A stretch of 6,569 nt of DNA from Phycisphaerae bacterium (GCA_030614945.1 JAUXAH010000106.1:1-6569), one strand, 5' to 3'; counted from the stretch's first letter, positions 1 to 6,302 are shown. Program-made: numbers and translations. Notes: generated by a model not told the origin, from the sequence alone.

Positions 1-1254
1 CGTGACGGCCCAAATTTGCTGTTTAAGGTCGATGAAGTCGAAGCATTGATGTCCGACACAAGCATTATGCCACCCCAGGTACCTTCTGCCCCGTCGGAAC
101 CGGAACCGGCTGTCCCCTTGGAACCGGAACCAATTGTCCCTGTGGAACCGGAATCGGTTGTCCCCGTGGAACAAGAACCGGCTGTCCCTGTGGAACCGGA
201 ACCGGTCGTCCCTGTGGAATTGGAGCCGGTTGTCCCATCCGAACCGGAACCAATTGTCCCATCGGAACAGGAACCCGCTGTCCCCTTTGAGCAGGAACCG
301 GCTGTCCCTGTGGAACCGGAACCGGTCGTCCCTGTGGAACCGGAACCGGCTGTACCCATGGAAGCGGAACCGGTTGTCCCATCCGAACCGGAACCAATTG
401 TCCCATCCGAAGCGGAACCGGTTGTCCCCGTGGAACAAGAACCCGCTGTCCCATTGGAACCGGAACCGGTTGTCCCCATAGAACAGAAACCGGCTGTCCC
501 ACCGCAACCGGAAGAGGAGGAGATTTCATTGGCGCCGGAGTCAGCTGAAGCCCCAGCCCCGGCAAGCGAGCTGACCAGTGCCGATACCGCTTTAGCCGGT
601 GAAGGAATCAGCGTTCTCGACGAAGCCGACCGCGATTATCAGGTAACTGAGGACACGATGGCAGAGACAAAAGCCGTACCGAGCGAAGCGTCGTTGGAAG
701 AGATTGAAGAAGATGTAAGTCTCGATAGTTTCGGCAGTGGCTCAGGCCTGTTGGACCTTTCGCTCCAGGCCGATGACACCTCATTAGGCGGTATTCTTGA
801 CGAAATTTACACCCCCGAGACCGGCGAAGGCAAGGAGGCCGCCGAACCAGGTTCTGCAATCGAAATGGCTGTTGAGGCAGAACAAATGCTCACGGAAGAG
901 GAGTTTGCCGCCCCGCAACGCGCTCCAGAGGTAACCGCAATGGCCCGAGCCTATATCGAGCCTGAGCCGGATACGCAGAGTAATACCCTCGGTATGCTGC
1001 TGTTTTTGCCCTTGTTGGCTATCGTTTATACGGCCATAGTCGCCGTGGCGGGCTTCAACAATATCATGCCTGCAATTCTGGAAAAAATACAGGCCTATAT
1101 CTGGTACATTATGATTGGCGCCGCTGTCGCAGCGGTTTTGATAATCGCTATGGCTTTTATGCTCGGCAGCAAAGGCCCTAAAGCAGCTAAAAGGCCAAAA
1201 GCCAAGAGAGCTAAGAAAACCCGAAAGCAGGCTCCGAAAAAGGCGACCGCTTGA
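1..1254 (+). CDS. Putative HTH (excisionase/MerR-type)-membrane protein with Pro/Glu repeat, 5'-truncated
   Basis: The frame is open from base 1 to the TGA at 1252-1254 (417 visible codons), so the true start lies left of the window; a TTG at 16 is only an internal codon. The first residues (RDGPNLLFKVDEVEALM) resemble the last strand and helix of an excisionase/MerR-like winged-helix domain, which would make the missing N-terminus DNA-binding; this is inference from about 17 residues. Next come an 8-residue Pro/Glu repeat (codons 33-168), an acidic disordered region, and a Gly/Ser-then-LLDLSLQADDTSLGG motif (codons 245-264) that I recall from planctomycete HTH proteins. Two hydrophobic helices (about codons 330-352 and 366-388) and a Lys/Arg/Ala-rich tail (391-417) end the protein. 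Topology would be a helical hairpin with the basic tail and the acidic N-terminal region on the same, probably cytoplasmic, side. Function is unknown; a membrane-tethered regulator or nucleoid anchor is possible. Confidence 0.75.
   Translation, partial: RDGPNLLFKVDEVEALMSDTSIMPPQVPSAPSEPEPAVPLEPEPIVPVEPESVVPVEQEPAVPVEPEPVVPVELEPVVPSEPEPIVPSEQEPAVPFEQEPAVPVEPEPVVPVEPEPAVPMEAEPVVPSEPEPIVPSEAEPVVPVEQEPAVPLEPEPVVPIEQKPAVPPQPEEEEISLAPESAEAPAPASELTSADTALAGEGISVLDEADRDYQVTEDTMAETKAVPSEASLEEIEEDVSLDSFGSGSGLLDLSLQADDTSLGGILDEIYTPETGEGKEAAEPGSAIEMAVEAEQMLTEEEFAAPQRAPEVTAMARAYIEPEPDTQSNTLGMLLFLPLLAIVYTAIVAVAGFNNIMPAILEKIQAYIWYIMIGAAVAAVLIIAMAFMLGSKGPKAAKRPKAKRAKKTRKQAPKKATA
97..504 (+). repeat. Seventeen 24-bp in-frame tandem repeats encoding E-P-E-P-V-V-P-V type octapeptides
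   Basis: Seventeen consecutive units of exactly 24 bp, each encoding Glu-X-Glu-Pro-(A/V/I)-Val-Pro-X. Variation is concentrated at unit positions 2 (P/Q/L/A), 5 (A/V/I) and 8 (V/L/S/F/M/I/P). Codons for the constant residues are largely the same in every unit. Multi-unit blocks are duplicated: bases 175-219 equal 295-339 (45 bp, offset five units), and 226-263 equal 370-407 (38 bp, offset six units). The pattern points to expansion by slippage or unequal recombination. Because the period is a multiple of three, other frames also stay open here, producing meaningless shadow reading frames on both strands. Confidence 0.95.
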
Positions 1255-1266
1255 AAACCATCTCAA

Positions 1267-1366
1267 AACTGTCGTTCCTTCGGCAAGCTCAGGACAGGCC
1301 CTGAGCGAGGCGAAAGTTCTCTCCTCTTGCCTGAAATAATGAGATTCTCACCTTCGAATGACAGTT
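1267..1366. repeat. MITE-like interspersed element, ~100 bp, between convergent genes
   Basis: The ends AACTGTCGTTC (1267-1277) and GAATGACAGTT (1356-1366) are inverted repeats matching at 10 of 11 positions. Inside, GCTCAGG (1287-1293) and CCTGAGC (1300-1306) form a perfect 7-bp stem with a 6-nt loop, extended outward with mismatches by CTTCG (1278-1282) and CGAAAG (1311-1316). The sequence resembles palindromic repeats of the TTCGACAAGCTCAGGACAGG and TGTCATTCTGAGCGAAG types that I recall as recurring in many environmental bacterial genomes. It lies between stop codons at 1254 and 1383 and could act as a bidirectional terminator, though no clear T-tract follows. No target duplication is visible. 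Confidence 0.6.
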
Positions 1367-1382
1367 GGACCAGGCAGTTTCC

Positions 1383-1787
1383 TTAGGGGCCTTTAAGCTT
1401 CTCACGTATCTTTTGATAAATAAGTCTCGATTTCGTTTCGTCCCCGAACCCACCTACTCGAATGGACAGCTTCGTGCTCTCCTCTGCGGCTGCCTTGAGC
1501 TTTATCGTAATCTTCTTATCCTGCGCGTCACGTGCAACAATCACCGCTGACATCTTGTCTTTCGTTTTTTTGCTTACCTTTAGCTCAAGCTCTTCTACCG
1601 CCTTTTCCGTCGCTTCAAAAACGGTGTCGATATTTTTCGGCTCCACTGCCTCCAGGTCGCCCCTTAAGTACGCCACCGTCCCTGCCCCGACCCCCAACCC
1701 GGCACCCACCCAAGCGACCGCACATCCCTGAACCAACACAGCCATACCGGAAAGTACAAGTACGAAAAAGACCTGTTCCTTTCGCAT
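1383..1787 (-). CDS. DUF3568-family lipoprotein
   Basis: A 134-residue protein with a short basic N-terminus (MRKEQ), a hydrophobic stretch (6-19) and a lipobox V-Q-G-C, so Cys22 should be lipidated and the protein exported to a membrane. A Gly/Ala-rich segment (28-37) and AYLRGDLEA (39-47) follow. The rest alternates helix and strand and ends with a SIRVGGFGDETKS motif (108-120), which I recognise as typical of the DUF3568 family of small bacterial lipoproteins. The family has no established function that I know of. The ATG is supported by AAAGGAG (complement of 1795-1801), 7 nt upstream, and a TTGACA promoter candidate lies further up. The gene appears monocistronic and converges on the Pro/Glu-repeat gene. 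The family call is from memory of the sequence pattern and is fairly secure. Confidence 0.85.
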   Translation of the reverse strand: MRKEQVFFVLVLSGMAVLVQGCAVAWVGAGLGVGAGTVAYLRGDLEAVEPKNIDTVFEATEKAVEELELKVSKKTKDKMSAVIVARDAQDKKITIKLKAAAEESTKLSIRVGGFGDETKSRLIYQKIREKLKGP

Positions 1788-1834
1788 TCTAACGCTCCTT
1801 TCTGCCGTAAAATTTCGTTCGCTAATAGACTACT

Positions 1835-1863
1835 AAACTACGACCAAAGGCAGCGCCTGTCAA
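1835..1863 (-). promoter_or_regulatory. Sigma70-type promoter candidate for the DUF3568 lipoprotein gene
   Basis: On the minus strand a perfect -35 box TTGACA (complement of 1858-1863) is followed after exactly 17 nt by TAGTTT (complement of 1835-1840), matching the -10 consensus at three of six positions. Transcription would begin near 1828, leaving a leader of about 40 nt that contains the AAAGGAG ribosome binding site. The box spacing and position relative to the gene are good; the weak -10 is the main doubt. Confidence 0.45.
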
Positions 1864-2025
1864 TCCCGCTTTCGGCCGTCTTCAAATTACTTTTCTCTTC
1901 CGCCAGGCAATGAGCGGGCACGCCTGGGCGGTTTCTATGCGTCCAATAGGCCTGTTCTACCGCCATTACAGCTGCCATTTGCCCTGGTAACCCCCCTTGA
2001 AAGTTCGCGCCTTTTCACTTCACCA

Positions 2026-2056
2026 TTCGATATTCCTTGTTCGATATTCGATATTC
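2026..2056. repeat. Three copies of TTCGATATTC
   Basis: TTCGATATTC occurs at 2026-2035, 2040-2049 and 2047-2056, the last two overlapping by three bases. The core contains the palindrome GATATC-like TCGATA/TATCGA half-symmetry but not a long perfect palindrome. This type of short iterated motif is known from intergenic regions of many environmental genomes; here it lies next to the IS-end-like sequence. It could also be a repeated protein-binding site. Confidence 0.6.
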
Positions 2057-2071
2057 ACTCCGTCTATAATA

Positions 2072-2112
2072 CTCCCCAAAAACTGGACGCATAATTAAGG
2101 TGGATTTGGGGA
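2072..2112. mobile_element. Probable relic of an IS3-family terminal end
   Basis: The stretch CCCCAAAAACTGGAC (2074-2088) looks like the outer end of IS3-family elements, whose termini often read CCCCAAAAACTGGACA. No transposase reading frame or second end is present nearby, so only a fragment can be proposed. TCCCCAAA (2073-2080) and TTTGGGGA (2105-2112) also form a perfect 8-bp inverted repeat with a 24-nt spacer, so a plain hairpin is an alternative reading. The IS assignment is from memory of terminal sequences. Confidence 0.35.
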
Positions 2113-2141
2113 AATAACTCTTAGGTATATATTATGATTTC

Positions 2142-2190
2142 AATAGCTAAATATAGAAGATATATTTTGTTTTGTGTTGTATTAGCTATT
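2142..2190. repeat. Nested inverted repeat, 9-bp outer and 5-bp inner arms
   Basis: AATAGCTAA (2142-2150) and TTAGCTATT (2182-2190) are perfect inverted copies. Immediately inside the left arm, ATATA (2151-2155) pairs with TATAT (2161-2165) around GAAGA. The stretch is AT-rich, so an RNA fold would be weak, but the 9-bp outer match is more than expected in so short a region. The 8-bp palindrome TCAGCTGA (2194-2201) follows directly. It may be a binding or recombination site connected with the recombinase gene downstream; this is inference. Confidence 0.45.
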
Positions 2191-2210
2191 TTGTCAGCTG
2201 AACCGCCGAC

Positions 2211-2266
2211 ACACGGATTACGTGTCCGTTGCTCCAACTTACCCCGATTTTAAACCTAAAAACGGG
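2211..2266. repeat. Two small inverted repeats upstream of the recombinase gene
   Basis: ACACG (2211-2215) and CGTGT (2221-2225) flank GATTA as a perfect inverted repeat. CCCG (2243-2246) pairs with CGGG (2263-2266), continued after one mismatch by TTTT (2248-2251) and AAAA (2258-2261) around a 6-nt loop. They are the last two of a series of inverted repeats from 2073 onward. Each is short enough to be chance taken singly. Confidence 0.4.
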
Positions 2267-2458
2267 ATTGCAGTTATTTGACCATCGGATTGAACATACT
2301 ATGGCAAAGAAACGCCTCTATCACATAACTTCTTGTAAAATACACAGTTACATTTCACTTAATCAAAACATCTTTTTGCTTGTCTCCATTTTGGTACTAA
2401 TCTGGACGAATCTCAGCCATCTTTTTGCCTTGATTTAGATCCCCATAATTACGATAGA

Positions 2459-3466
2459 ATGAGTATTATGAAAAAGGTTTGGGTTTACAGAAGAAAAGGT
2501 GTTAGGGGCTGGTGGGTAGGCTGGTATGAAAGTGGTAAGCGAAAAGCAAAAGCATTGCCGAGCAAAAAACTGGCCGAACATTATTGCCAGTTAAAGTATA
2601 GCCAACTCAACTCTGACGTATTTACAGGGATCGTGACTATAAATTGGAAACAGATGATCGATGAATACAGAGAATCCAAAAAGGTTCAGGGAGTTACCGA
2701 AGCAACACTTTATGAAATTGCTCTTACACTCCGGCACTTTGAACGGTTGATAGGAAAATGCAGTTCAAAACAGATTGCACAAAATAGCATAGACAAGTTC
2801 ATTCTCGAAAGAGGCGGCGAAATAAAACGGTCGACGCTTAACAAAGACATCAGGAACTTGAAAACATTTATCAACTGGTGCAGAGAAAATAGATACTTGA
2901 ATGGGAAACTGAAAATCAAGGAATTAAAAGAAGATGAAAGACCCATCAAGTCGCTGAACGGTGCCCAGGTTAAAAAGTTGATGTCAGTAGCTGATCCTTA
3001 CCAAACGATTAGGATGCGAATTTTATTGGGTCTGGGTACAGGTCTTAGGCGAGGTGATATTGAATCGTTGAAAATTAGCGACATCGATTTCGCGAACAAC
3101 TATATTTCTACAGCGAGCAAGAAGACCAGAAAAAGTATGGGATCACGTCCGGTGCCTTCTGCGATTATGAGAGAAATCAAAGAATATGTTACTCGATTAA
3201 ATGGTCAACACGAAAAACTATTGAACGACAATTTCAGCCACAAGCGATGGAGAAAGATTTGTAAAAAAGCGGGTTTGGCAGACTTGAAATTCCACGATCT
3301 AAGAAAAACATTCGGTTCTCTGCTTGCTCAAAATGGCATTTCCACTGCTGTTACGCAGAAGCTGCTGGAACATTCTTCTCCAAATTTGACAAACAAAGTC
3401 TATACGAATGTTGACCCTGTTTTGCGTCATGCGGTAGAGCAGTTACCGGTTGGTGACTGGCTGTAA
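2459..3466 (+). CDS. Tyrosine recombinase/phage-type integrase, solitary
   Basis: A complete 335-residue site-specific recombinase. The N-terminal part (about 5-55) has a WVGWYESGKRKAKAL-type arm-binding-like segment. An all-helical core-binding domain follows (about 62-145), and the catalytic domain occupies about 165-325. All catalytic positions are visible: Arg197 in TGLRRGD, Lys221 or Lys222 in the beta-hairpin, His279 and Arg282 in HDLR, His305 in LLEHSS, and nucleophile Tyr315 in KVYTNV. It should cut and rejoin DNA through a 3'-phosphotyrosine. I associate the C-terminal pattern with multi-copy recombinases in planctomycete genomes. The start is uncertain: ATG 2459 lacks a Shine-Dalgarno sequence, and ATG 2468 has only a weak GA-rich stretch upstream. 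CATAAT at 2444-2449 would allow a nearly leaderless transcript. The gene is visibly AT-richer than its flanks and has no excisionase or cargo beside it, suggesting transfer or a relic element. Confidence 0.93.
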   Translation: MSIMKKVWVYRRKGVRGWWVGWYESGKRKAKALPSKKLAEHYCQLKYSQLNSDVFTGIVTINWKQMIDEYRESKKVQGVTEATLYEIALTLRHFERLIGKCSSKQIAQNSIDKFILERGGEIKRSTLNKDIRNLKTFINWCRENRYLNGKLKIKELKEDERPIKSLNGAQVKKLMSVADPYQTIRMRILLGLGTGLRRGDIESLKISDIDFANNYISTASKKTRKSMGSRPVPSAIMREIKEYVTRLNGQHEKLLNDNFSHKRWRKICKKAGLADLKFHDLRKTFGSLLAQNGISTAVTQKLLEHSSPNLTNKVYTNVDPVLRHAVEQLPVGDWL

Positions 3467-3590
3467 TGATGAATTGACACTGAATTATTTTGTGGCTGTT
3501 GGAAATATGTATTTTTTCATTGAAGCAACATCGCCATAAGCAGCAGCGTAATGCAAAGGGGGCACAAGCCGCAATGTTAATCAGAAAAGG

Positions 3591-3620
3591 TGTCCATACT
3601 GCTCTCCTGAAGTAAGGACA
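3591..3620 (-). terminator. Rho-independent terminator candidate after the sulfatase gene
   Basis: On the minus strand TGTCCTTACT (complement of 3611-3620) and AGTATGGACA (complement of 3591-3600) form a 10-bp stem with one mismatch and a 10-nt loop. It is followed by CCTTTTCT and begins about 20 nt after the sulfatase stop codon. Position and orientation fit, but the stem is only moderately GC-rich and the T-run is short. Read on the plus strand it lies 125 nt past the recombinase and could also limit read-through from that side. Confidence 0.45.
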
Positions 3621-3639
3621 ATTCGCCGCCCTGAGCCGC

Positions 3640-5634
3640 TCACTTAACCGCAGATAACTGTACGATATTCAGCTCGACATTTTCAAAGGCCGGATGTTTC
3701 GGGATCGGCTTTTCATTCCGGATCAGATCCCTGCCTTCCTTCCAAATGTTATGCCGCTCGCCGTTTGTCCGGTGCCATGTAATGTTATCCAGATAGAAGT
3801 GGTAGTATCCCGGTCCGGGCCCGACCAGCCGTATAAACTGTATCGGAGTTCCTAATCCGCAGATATTCCCAATCCCGACACGCCGTCTTTCCCAGACGCC
3901 CTTACCGCTGCGAACGCCCGGGCCCCTGCTCTGAATCCTGCCCCACTGGTCAACGCCGGTATTGTTCCTGAACTTCGGACTCCACGCCCTGCCCGGAGAA
4001 TATAAAAAGCCCTCCTGGCGACCGTCGGATGCCACGCATATATCGTATTCGATGAAATCACCGTGCTCGACATAACGGTCGTAATCCTGGCAGGGCGCCC
4101 GCGTAAAGAATATATCCAGCGAGTTTCCGATCCGCGCCTTTTGGTGCGCCTTAACCTCAAGCACCTCGCCCTTCGGGTCGGCGACAAGCGGGACCTCAAC
4201 CTTCGGCGTCATGTAGGTAACATTGAAACCATTGGAATATATCCACTCTTCGTATTTTGCTTTCATTTCCGCCGCGACCGCCGGGTGCCTGGCGGCTGCG
4301 TTATGAGTCTCGGCGATGTCCTCCTTCATATTGTAAAGCTCAACGTGCTCGCTGAAATAGACCAGCTTCCACTTATCAGAGCGGATCGTTCCGTGGTCAA
4401 AACCCATCCAGTAATAATAGTCCGTGTCGGTCTTCGTATTGCTCCTGATGTTATCCAGGCAATTGTGTCCGTCAAGCGGCCTGCCATCCGGCATCTTAAC
4501 ATTGGCTATCGCTGTGATCGTCGGGTAAAAGTCCATATAGCCCATAAAGCCGTCATATCGTTTGCCGCCGGTAAAGTGCGTTCCCTTGTGCCATACCGCA
4601 GCCGGAACATGCGTTCCGCCTTCCCAGAATGTATGCTTTGTCCCTCGAAACGGAAGATTATTGCCGTTTCGTGTTGCCCCGTTGTCGCTGGTAAAGAAAA
4701 TAATCGTCTCCTCCATCAGTCCGAGCGTTTCGAGCGTATCGATCACCTTCCCGATACCGTCGTCAAGGGCGATAAGCATTGCCGAATACAGGATCGCAAT
4801 GTCCCTGCCGGTTAGCTGAGCCTTCCTGGTTCGCTCGATCTGCAGGTACTCAGCGGATGTCTTTAGCTTTGCGTTGCCGATTATCTCCTTTGGAACGCGT
4901 TTCAGATACTCATCGGTGGCCTGCAACGGATTATGGACCGCGGCATGAGGAACGTAGCAGAAGAAGGGCCTGTCCTTATTATCCCGAATAAAGTCAATCG
5001 CATGTTTTGTTATCAAATCGGTCGTATACCCATCCTCAACGGGAACGTATTTTTCGTCATGCCACCAGTTAATCGTCTGCGTCCAGTTGTCATGCTTGTT
5101 GAAATAATCCTGCCCTCCCCCGTAAAACCCGACGAACCGGTCAAACCCGTGCGAGAGCACGCCCGTACCCCAGTTGATATGCTTAACATTATTAAACGAG
5201 GCATCCTCCGGCGGAAATCCGTTATGCCACTTGCCGAAACAACCGGTCGCATACCCCGCCTGCTTAAACGCCTCGGCAAATGTAACCTCCTCAGTATCGA
5301 GCGTTCCGCCAACCTCCGGGCCGGTCCTTAAATTCGTATAATGTCGCCCCGTCAAAAGCCCCGCCCGCGTCGGCGAGCAGACACAGTGCACCATGAAATT
5401 GGTCATCTCAAGGCCGCTCGTAAAAATCCTGTCAATATTAGGAGTCGGCGTCCTGCCCCCATGCAGGCTGATATCGCCCCAGCCTAAGTCATCGGCCAAA
5501 AAGAAAACCACATTCGGTTGCCGGGCGGACTTAGCAGGGCGGCGGGCTGAACCGGTCCGGCAGGAACCCAACGAAAAAACCGACAGACCAACAGCTAAAC
5601 CTGCACTTCTCTTAATAAACTCGCGTCGTTTCAT
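3640..5634 (-). CDS. Sulfatase (type I, FGly-dependent), Tat-exported lipoprotein with C-terminal beta-rich module
   Basis: A complete 664-residue sulfatase hydrolysing sulfate esters, probably on a glycan. The N-terminus has a twin-arginine motif KRREFIK (2-8), a mild hydrophobic stretch and lipobox L-G-S-C with Cys25, so it should be exported folded and lipid-anchored. The sulfatase domain (about 40-465) has Asp48/Asp49 in ADDLG, the CSPTR signature with Cys86 to be converted to formylglycine and Arg90, GKWHNG (134-139), PH at 229-230, SDNG (316-319) and GTKHTFWEGG (331-340). All metal and sulfate ligands appear present. Residues about 486-664 exceed the usual sulfatase length and look like an appended beta-sandwich, with a YLDNITW segment (614-620) reminiscent of carbohydrate-binding modules. 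An AGGA sequence lies 9 nt before the ATG. A truncated beta-helix gene lies upstream on the same strand and a second sulfatase is divergent to both. Exact substrate class cannot be read from sequence alone. Confidence 0.95.
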   Translation of the reverse strand: MKRREFIKRSAGLAVGLSVFSLGSCRTGSARRPAKSARQPNVVFFLADDLGWGDISLHGGRTPTPNIDRIFTSGLEMTNFMVHCVCSPTRAGLLTGRHYTNLRTGPEVGGTLDTEEVTFAEAFKQAGYATGCFGKWHNGFPPEDASFNNVKHINWGTGVLSHGFDRFVGFYGGGQDYFNKHDNWTQTINWWHDEKYVPVEDGYTTDLITKHAIDFIRDNKDRPFFCYVPHAAVHNPLQATDEYLKRVPKEIIGNAKLKTSAEYLQIERTRKAQLTGRDIAILYSAMLIALDDGIGKVIDTLETLGLMEETIIFFTSDNGATRNGNNLPFRGTKHTFWEGGTHVPAAVWHKGTHFTGGKRYDGFMGYMDFYPTITAIANVKMPDGRPLDGHNCLDNIRSNTKTDTDYYYWMGFDHGTIRSDKWKLVYFSEHVELYNMKEDIAETHNAAARHPAVAAEMKAKYEEWIYSNGFNVTYMTPKVEVPLVADPKGEVLEVKAHQKARIGNSLDIFFTRAPCQDYDRYVEHGDFIEYDICVASDGRQEGFLYSPGRAWSPKFRNNTGVDQWGRIQSRGPGVRSGKGVWERRRVGIGNICGLGTPIQFIRLVGPGPGYYHFYLDNITWHRTNGERHNIWKEGRDLIRNEKPIPKHPAFENVELNIVQLSAVK

Positions 5635-5685
5635 CTACTAACGTCCTGTAATTTAACGTAACCGTTCACAGGTATTTTGACTGTA

Positions 5686-5702
5686 TTGGGCAACACACCC
5701 AA
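5686..5702. repeat. Small inverted repeat in the sulfatase leader
   Basis: TTGGG (5686-5690) and CCCAA (5698-5702) are perfect inverted copies around a 7-nt loop, about 50 nt upstream of the sulfatase ATG. It may be an operator or a leader hairpin, but it is short. No convincing -35/-10 pair was found in the 160 bases between the beta-helix remnant and the sulfatase. Confidence 0.25.
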
Positions 5703-5795
5703 CATGAAATACCCATTTTAAAAATTTTCAATTCACTTTATAACACATTCAAGGTGCTTGCTTATTCTCTATCCAAAATTTCATAGTTTGCCACG

Positions 5796-5981
5796 TTATC
5801 GTTCTGCGGGCTGAGCTATTTGCGCGGCGGCCATGATTGTCTTAAAGGGTTTTAATTGTGACCCCTCATTACGGTCAGCTCCATTCACGGAGACATGATA
5901 CTCCGCGGCTGATACATTTAGATTTAACAGTGCTGTCGCTGCCGAAAAACATACAAACAGAACTCCTTTGATGTGACTCAC
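5796..5981 (-). pseudogene. Truncated secreted right-handed beta-helix protein (DUF1565-like N-terminus)
   Basis: A 61-residue frame begins with GTG 5981, supported by a strong AAAAGGAG (complement of 5988-5995) 6 nt upstream. Residues 1-26 form a clear signal peptide ending VSAA. Residues 27-58 (EYHVSVNGADRNEG, then PFKTIMAAAQIAQP) match the N-terminal cap of right-handed parallel beta-helix proteins, which normally continues with Gly-Asp and several hundred residues of coils. Here the match stops at Pro58 and TAA follows three codons later. In the +1 frame 12 more residues run before a stop without beta-helix character, and no coils appear in the 160 bases before the sulfatase gene. The gene is therefore a 5' fragment with the body deleted, not a simple frameshift. 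Relatives include polysaccharide lyases and hydrolases. The intact translation signals suggest a recent loss. Confidence 0.75.
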
Positions 5982-6302
5982 ACCTATCTCCTTTTATAAT
6001 TTCACTTATTCCATACTACTTTTTGTTCATGCTGGCTAACAAGTTATTCTAAGGTTTCCGTGTATCACATAAAATTATAGCTAAAAGGGCTTGCCATACA
6101 AGTTGTCCTACTCAAAAATTTGTACTTCTTTATTCCCAAGGACTTATGCAAACTCTCTGAATGGCCATTAAAAACAGATTCTACAGGAACATCTGGAGAA
6201 ATCAATCTTGAAAGTCACCTAATTTTGGCGTCAGATCTATTTTTGCGTAGGACAGAATGATAGCTTTTTCAGATTCAGTCGTCTGTGAAGATAATGGATA
6301 TC

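Larger units (their letters stand above)
1864..2458. other. Intergenic region without a convincing gene
   Basis: About 600 bases lie between the lipoprotein promoter and the recombinase gene. The left part (to about 2020) is GC-richer and contains an imperfect stem: CCGCCAGGC (1900-1908) pairs with GCCTGGGCGG (1922-1931) with one bulged G. The remainder is AT-rich and holds a TTCGATATTC repeat, an IS-end-like relic and several inverted repeats, listed separately. A 45-codon frame from the ATG at 2301, in a longer frame opening at a TTG at 2229, has no good ribosome binding site and no recognisable similarity, so it is not called. No tRNA or obvious attachment core was seen. Confidence 0.5.

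Noticed and set aside
97..504. CRISPR-like regular repeat spacing
   Set aside because: Units are adjacent 24-bp coding repeats with no unique spacers between them, and lie within a continuous reading frame.
65..565. Long minus-strand frame of 166 codons and a plus-strand frame at 134-481 within the repeat region
   Set aside because: Both follow from the 24-bp periodicity, which keeps alternative frames open; composition is an artefact of the repeat and there is no start context.
784..1266. Minus-strand frame of 160 codons opposite the membrane-helix region
   Set aside because: The plus-strand frame has coherent membrane helices and a basic tail; the antisense translation has no family features.
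2205..2240. Integron attC-like site near the recombinase
   Set aside because: The required RYYYAAC and GTTRRRY boxes are not present in the right arrangement, and the recombinase lacks features of integron integrases.
2229..2438. Small plus-strand frame starting with TTG, with an internal ATG at 2301 and a hydrophobic C-terminus
   Set aside because: No ribosome binding site, AT-rich region where hydrophobic codons arise by chance, no recognisable similarity.
4063..4815. Plus-strand frame of 250 codons
   Set aside because: It is antisense to the conserved sulfatase domain, shows no family motif, and the opposite strand has clear catalytic signatures.
5650..5795. Continuation of the beta-helix gene in another frame
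   Set aside because: All minus-strand frames stop quickly and show no coil-like or Gly/Asn-rich pattern; a simple frameshift does not restore the family sequence.
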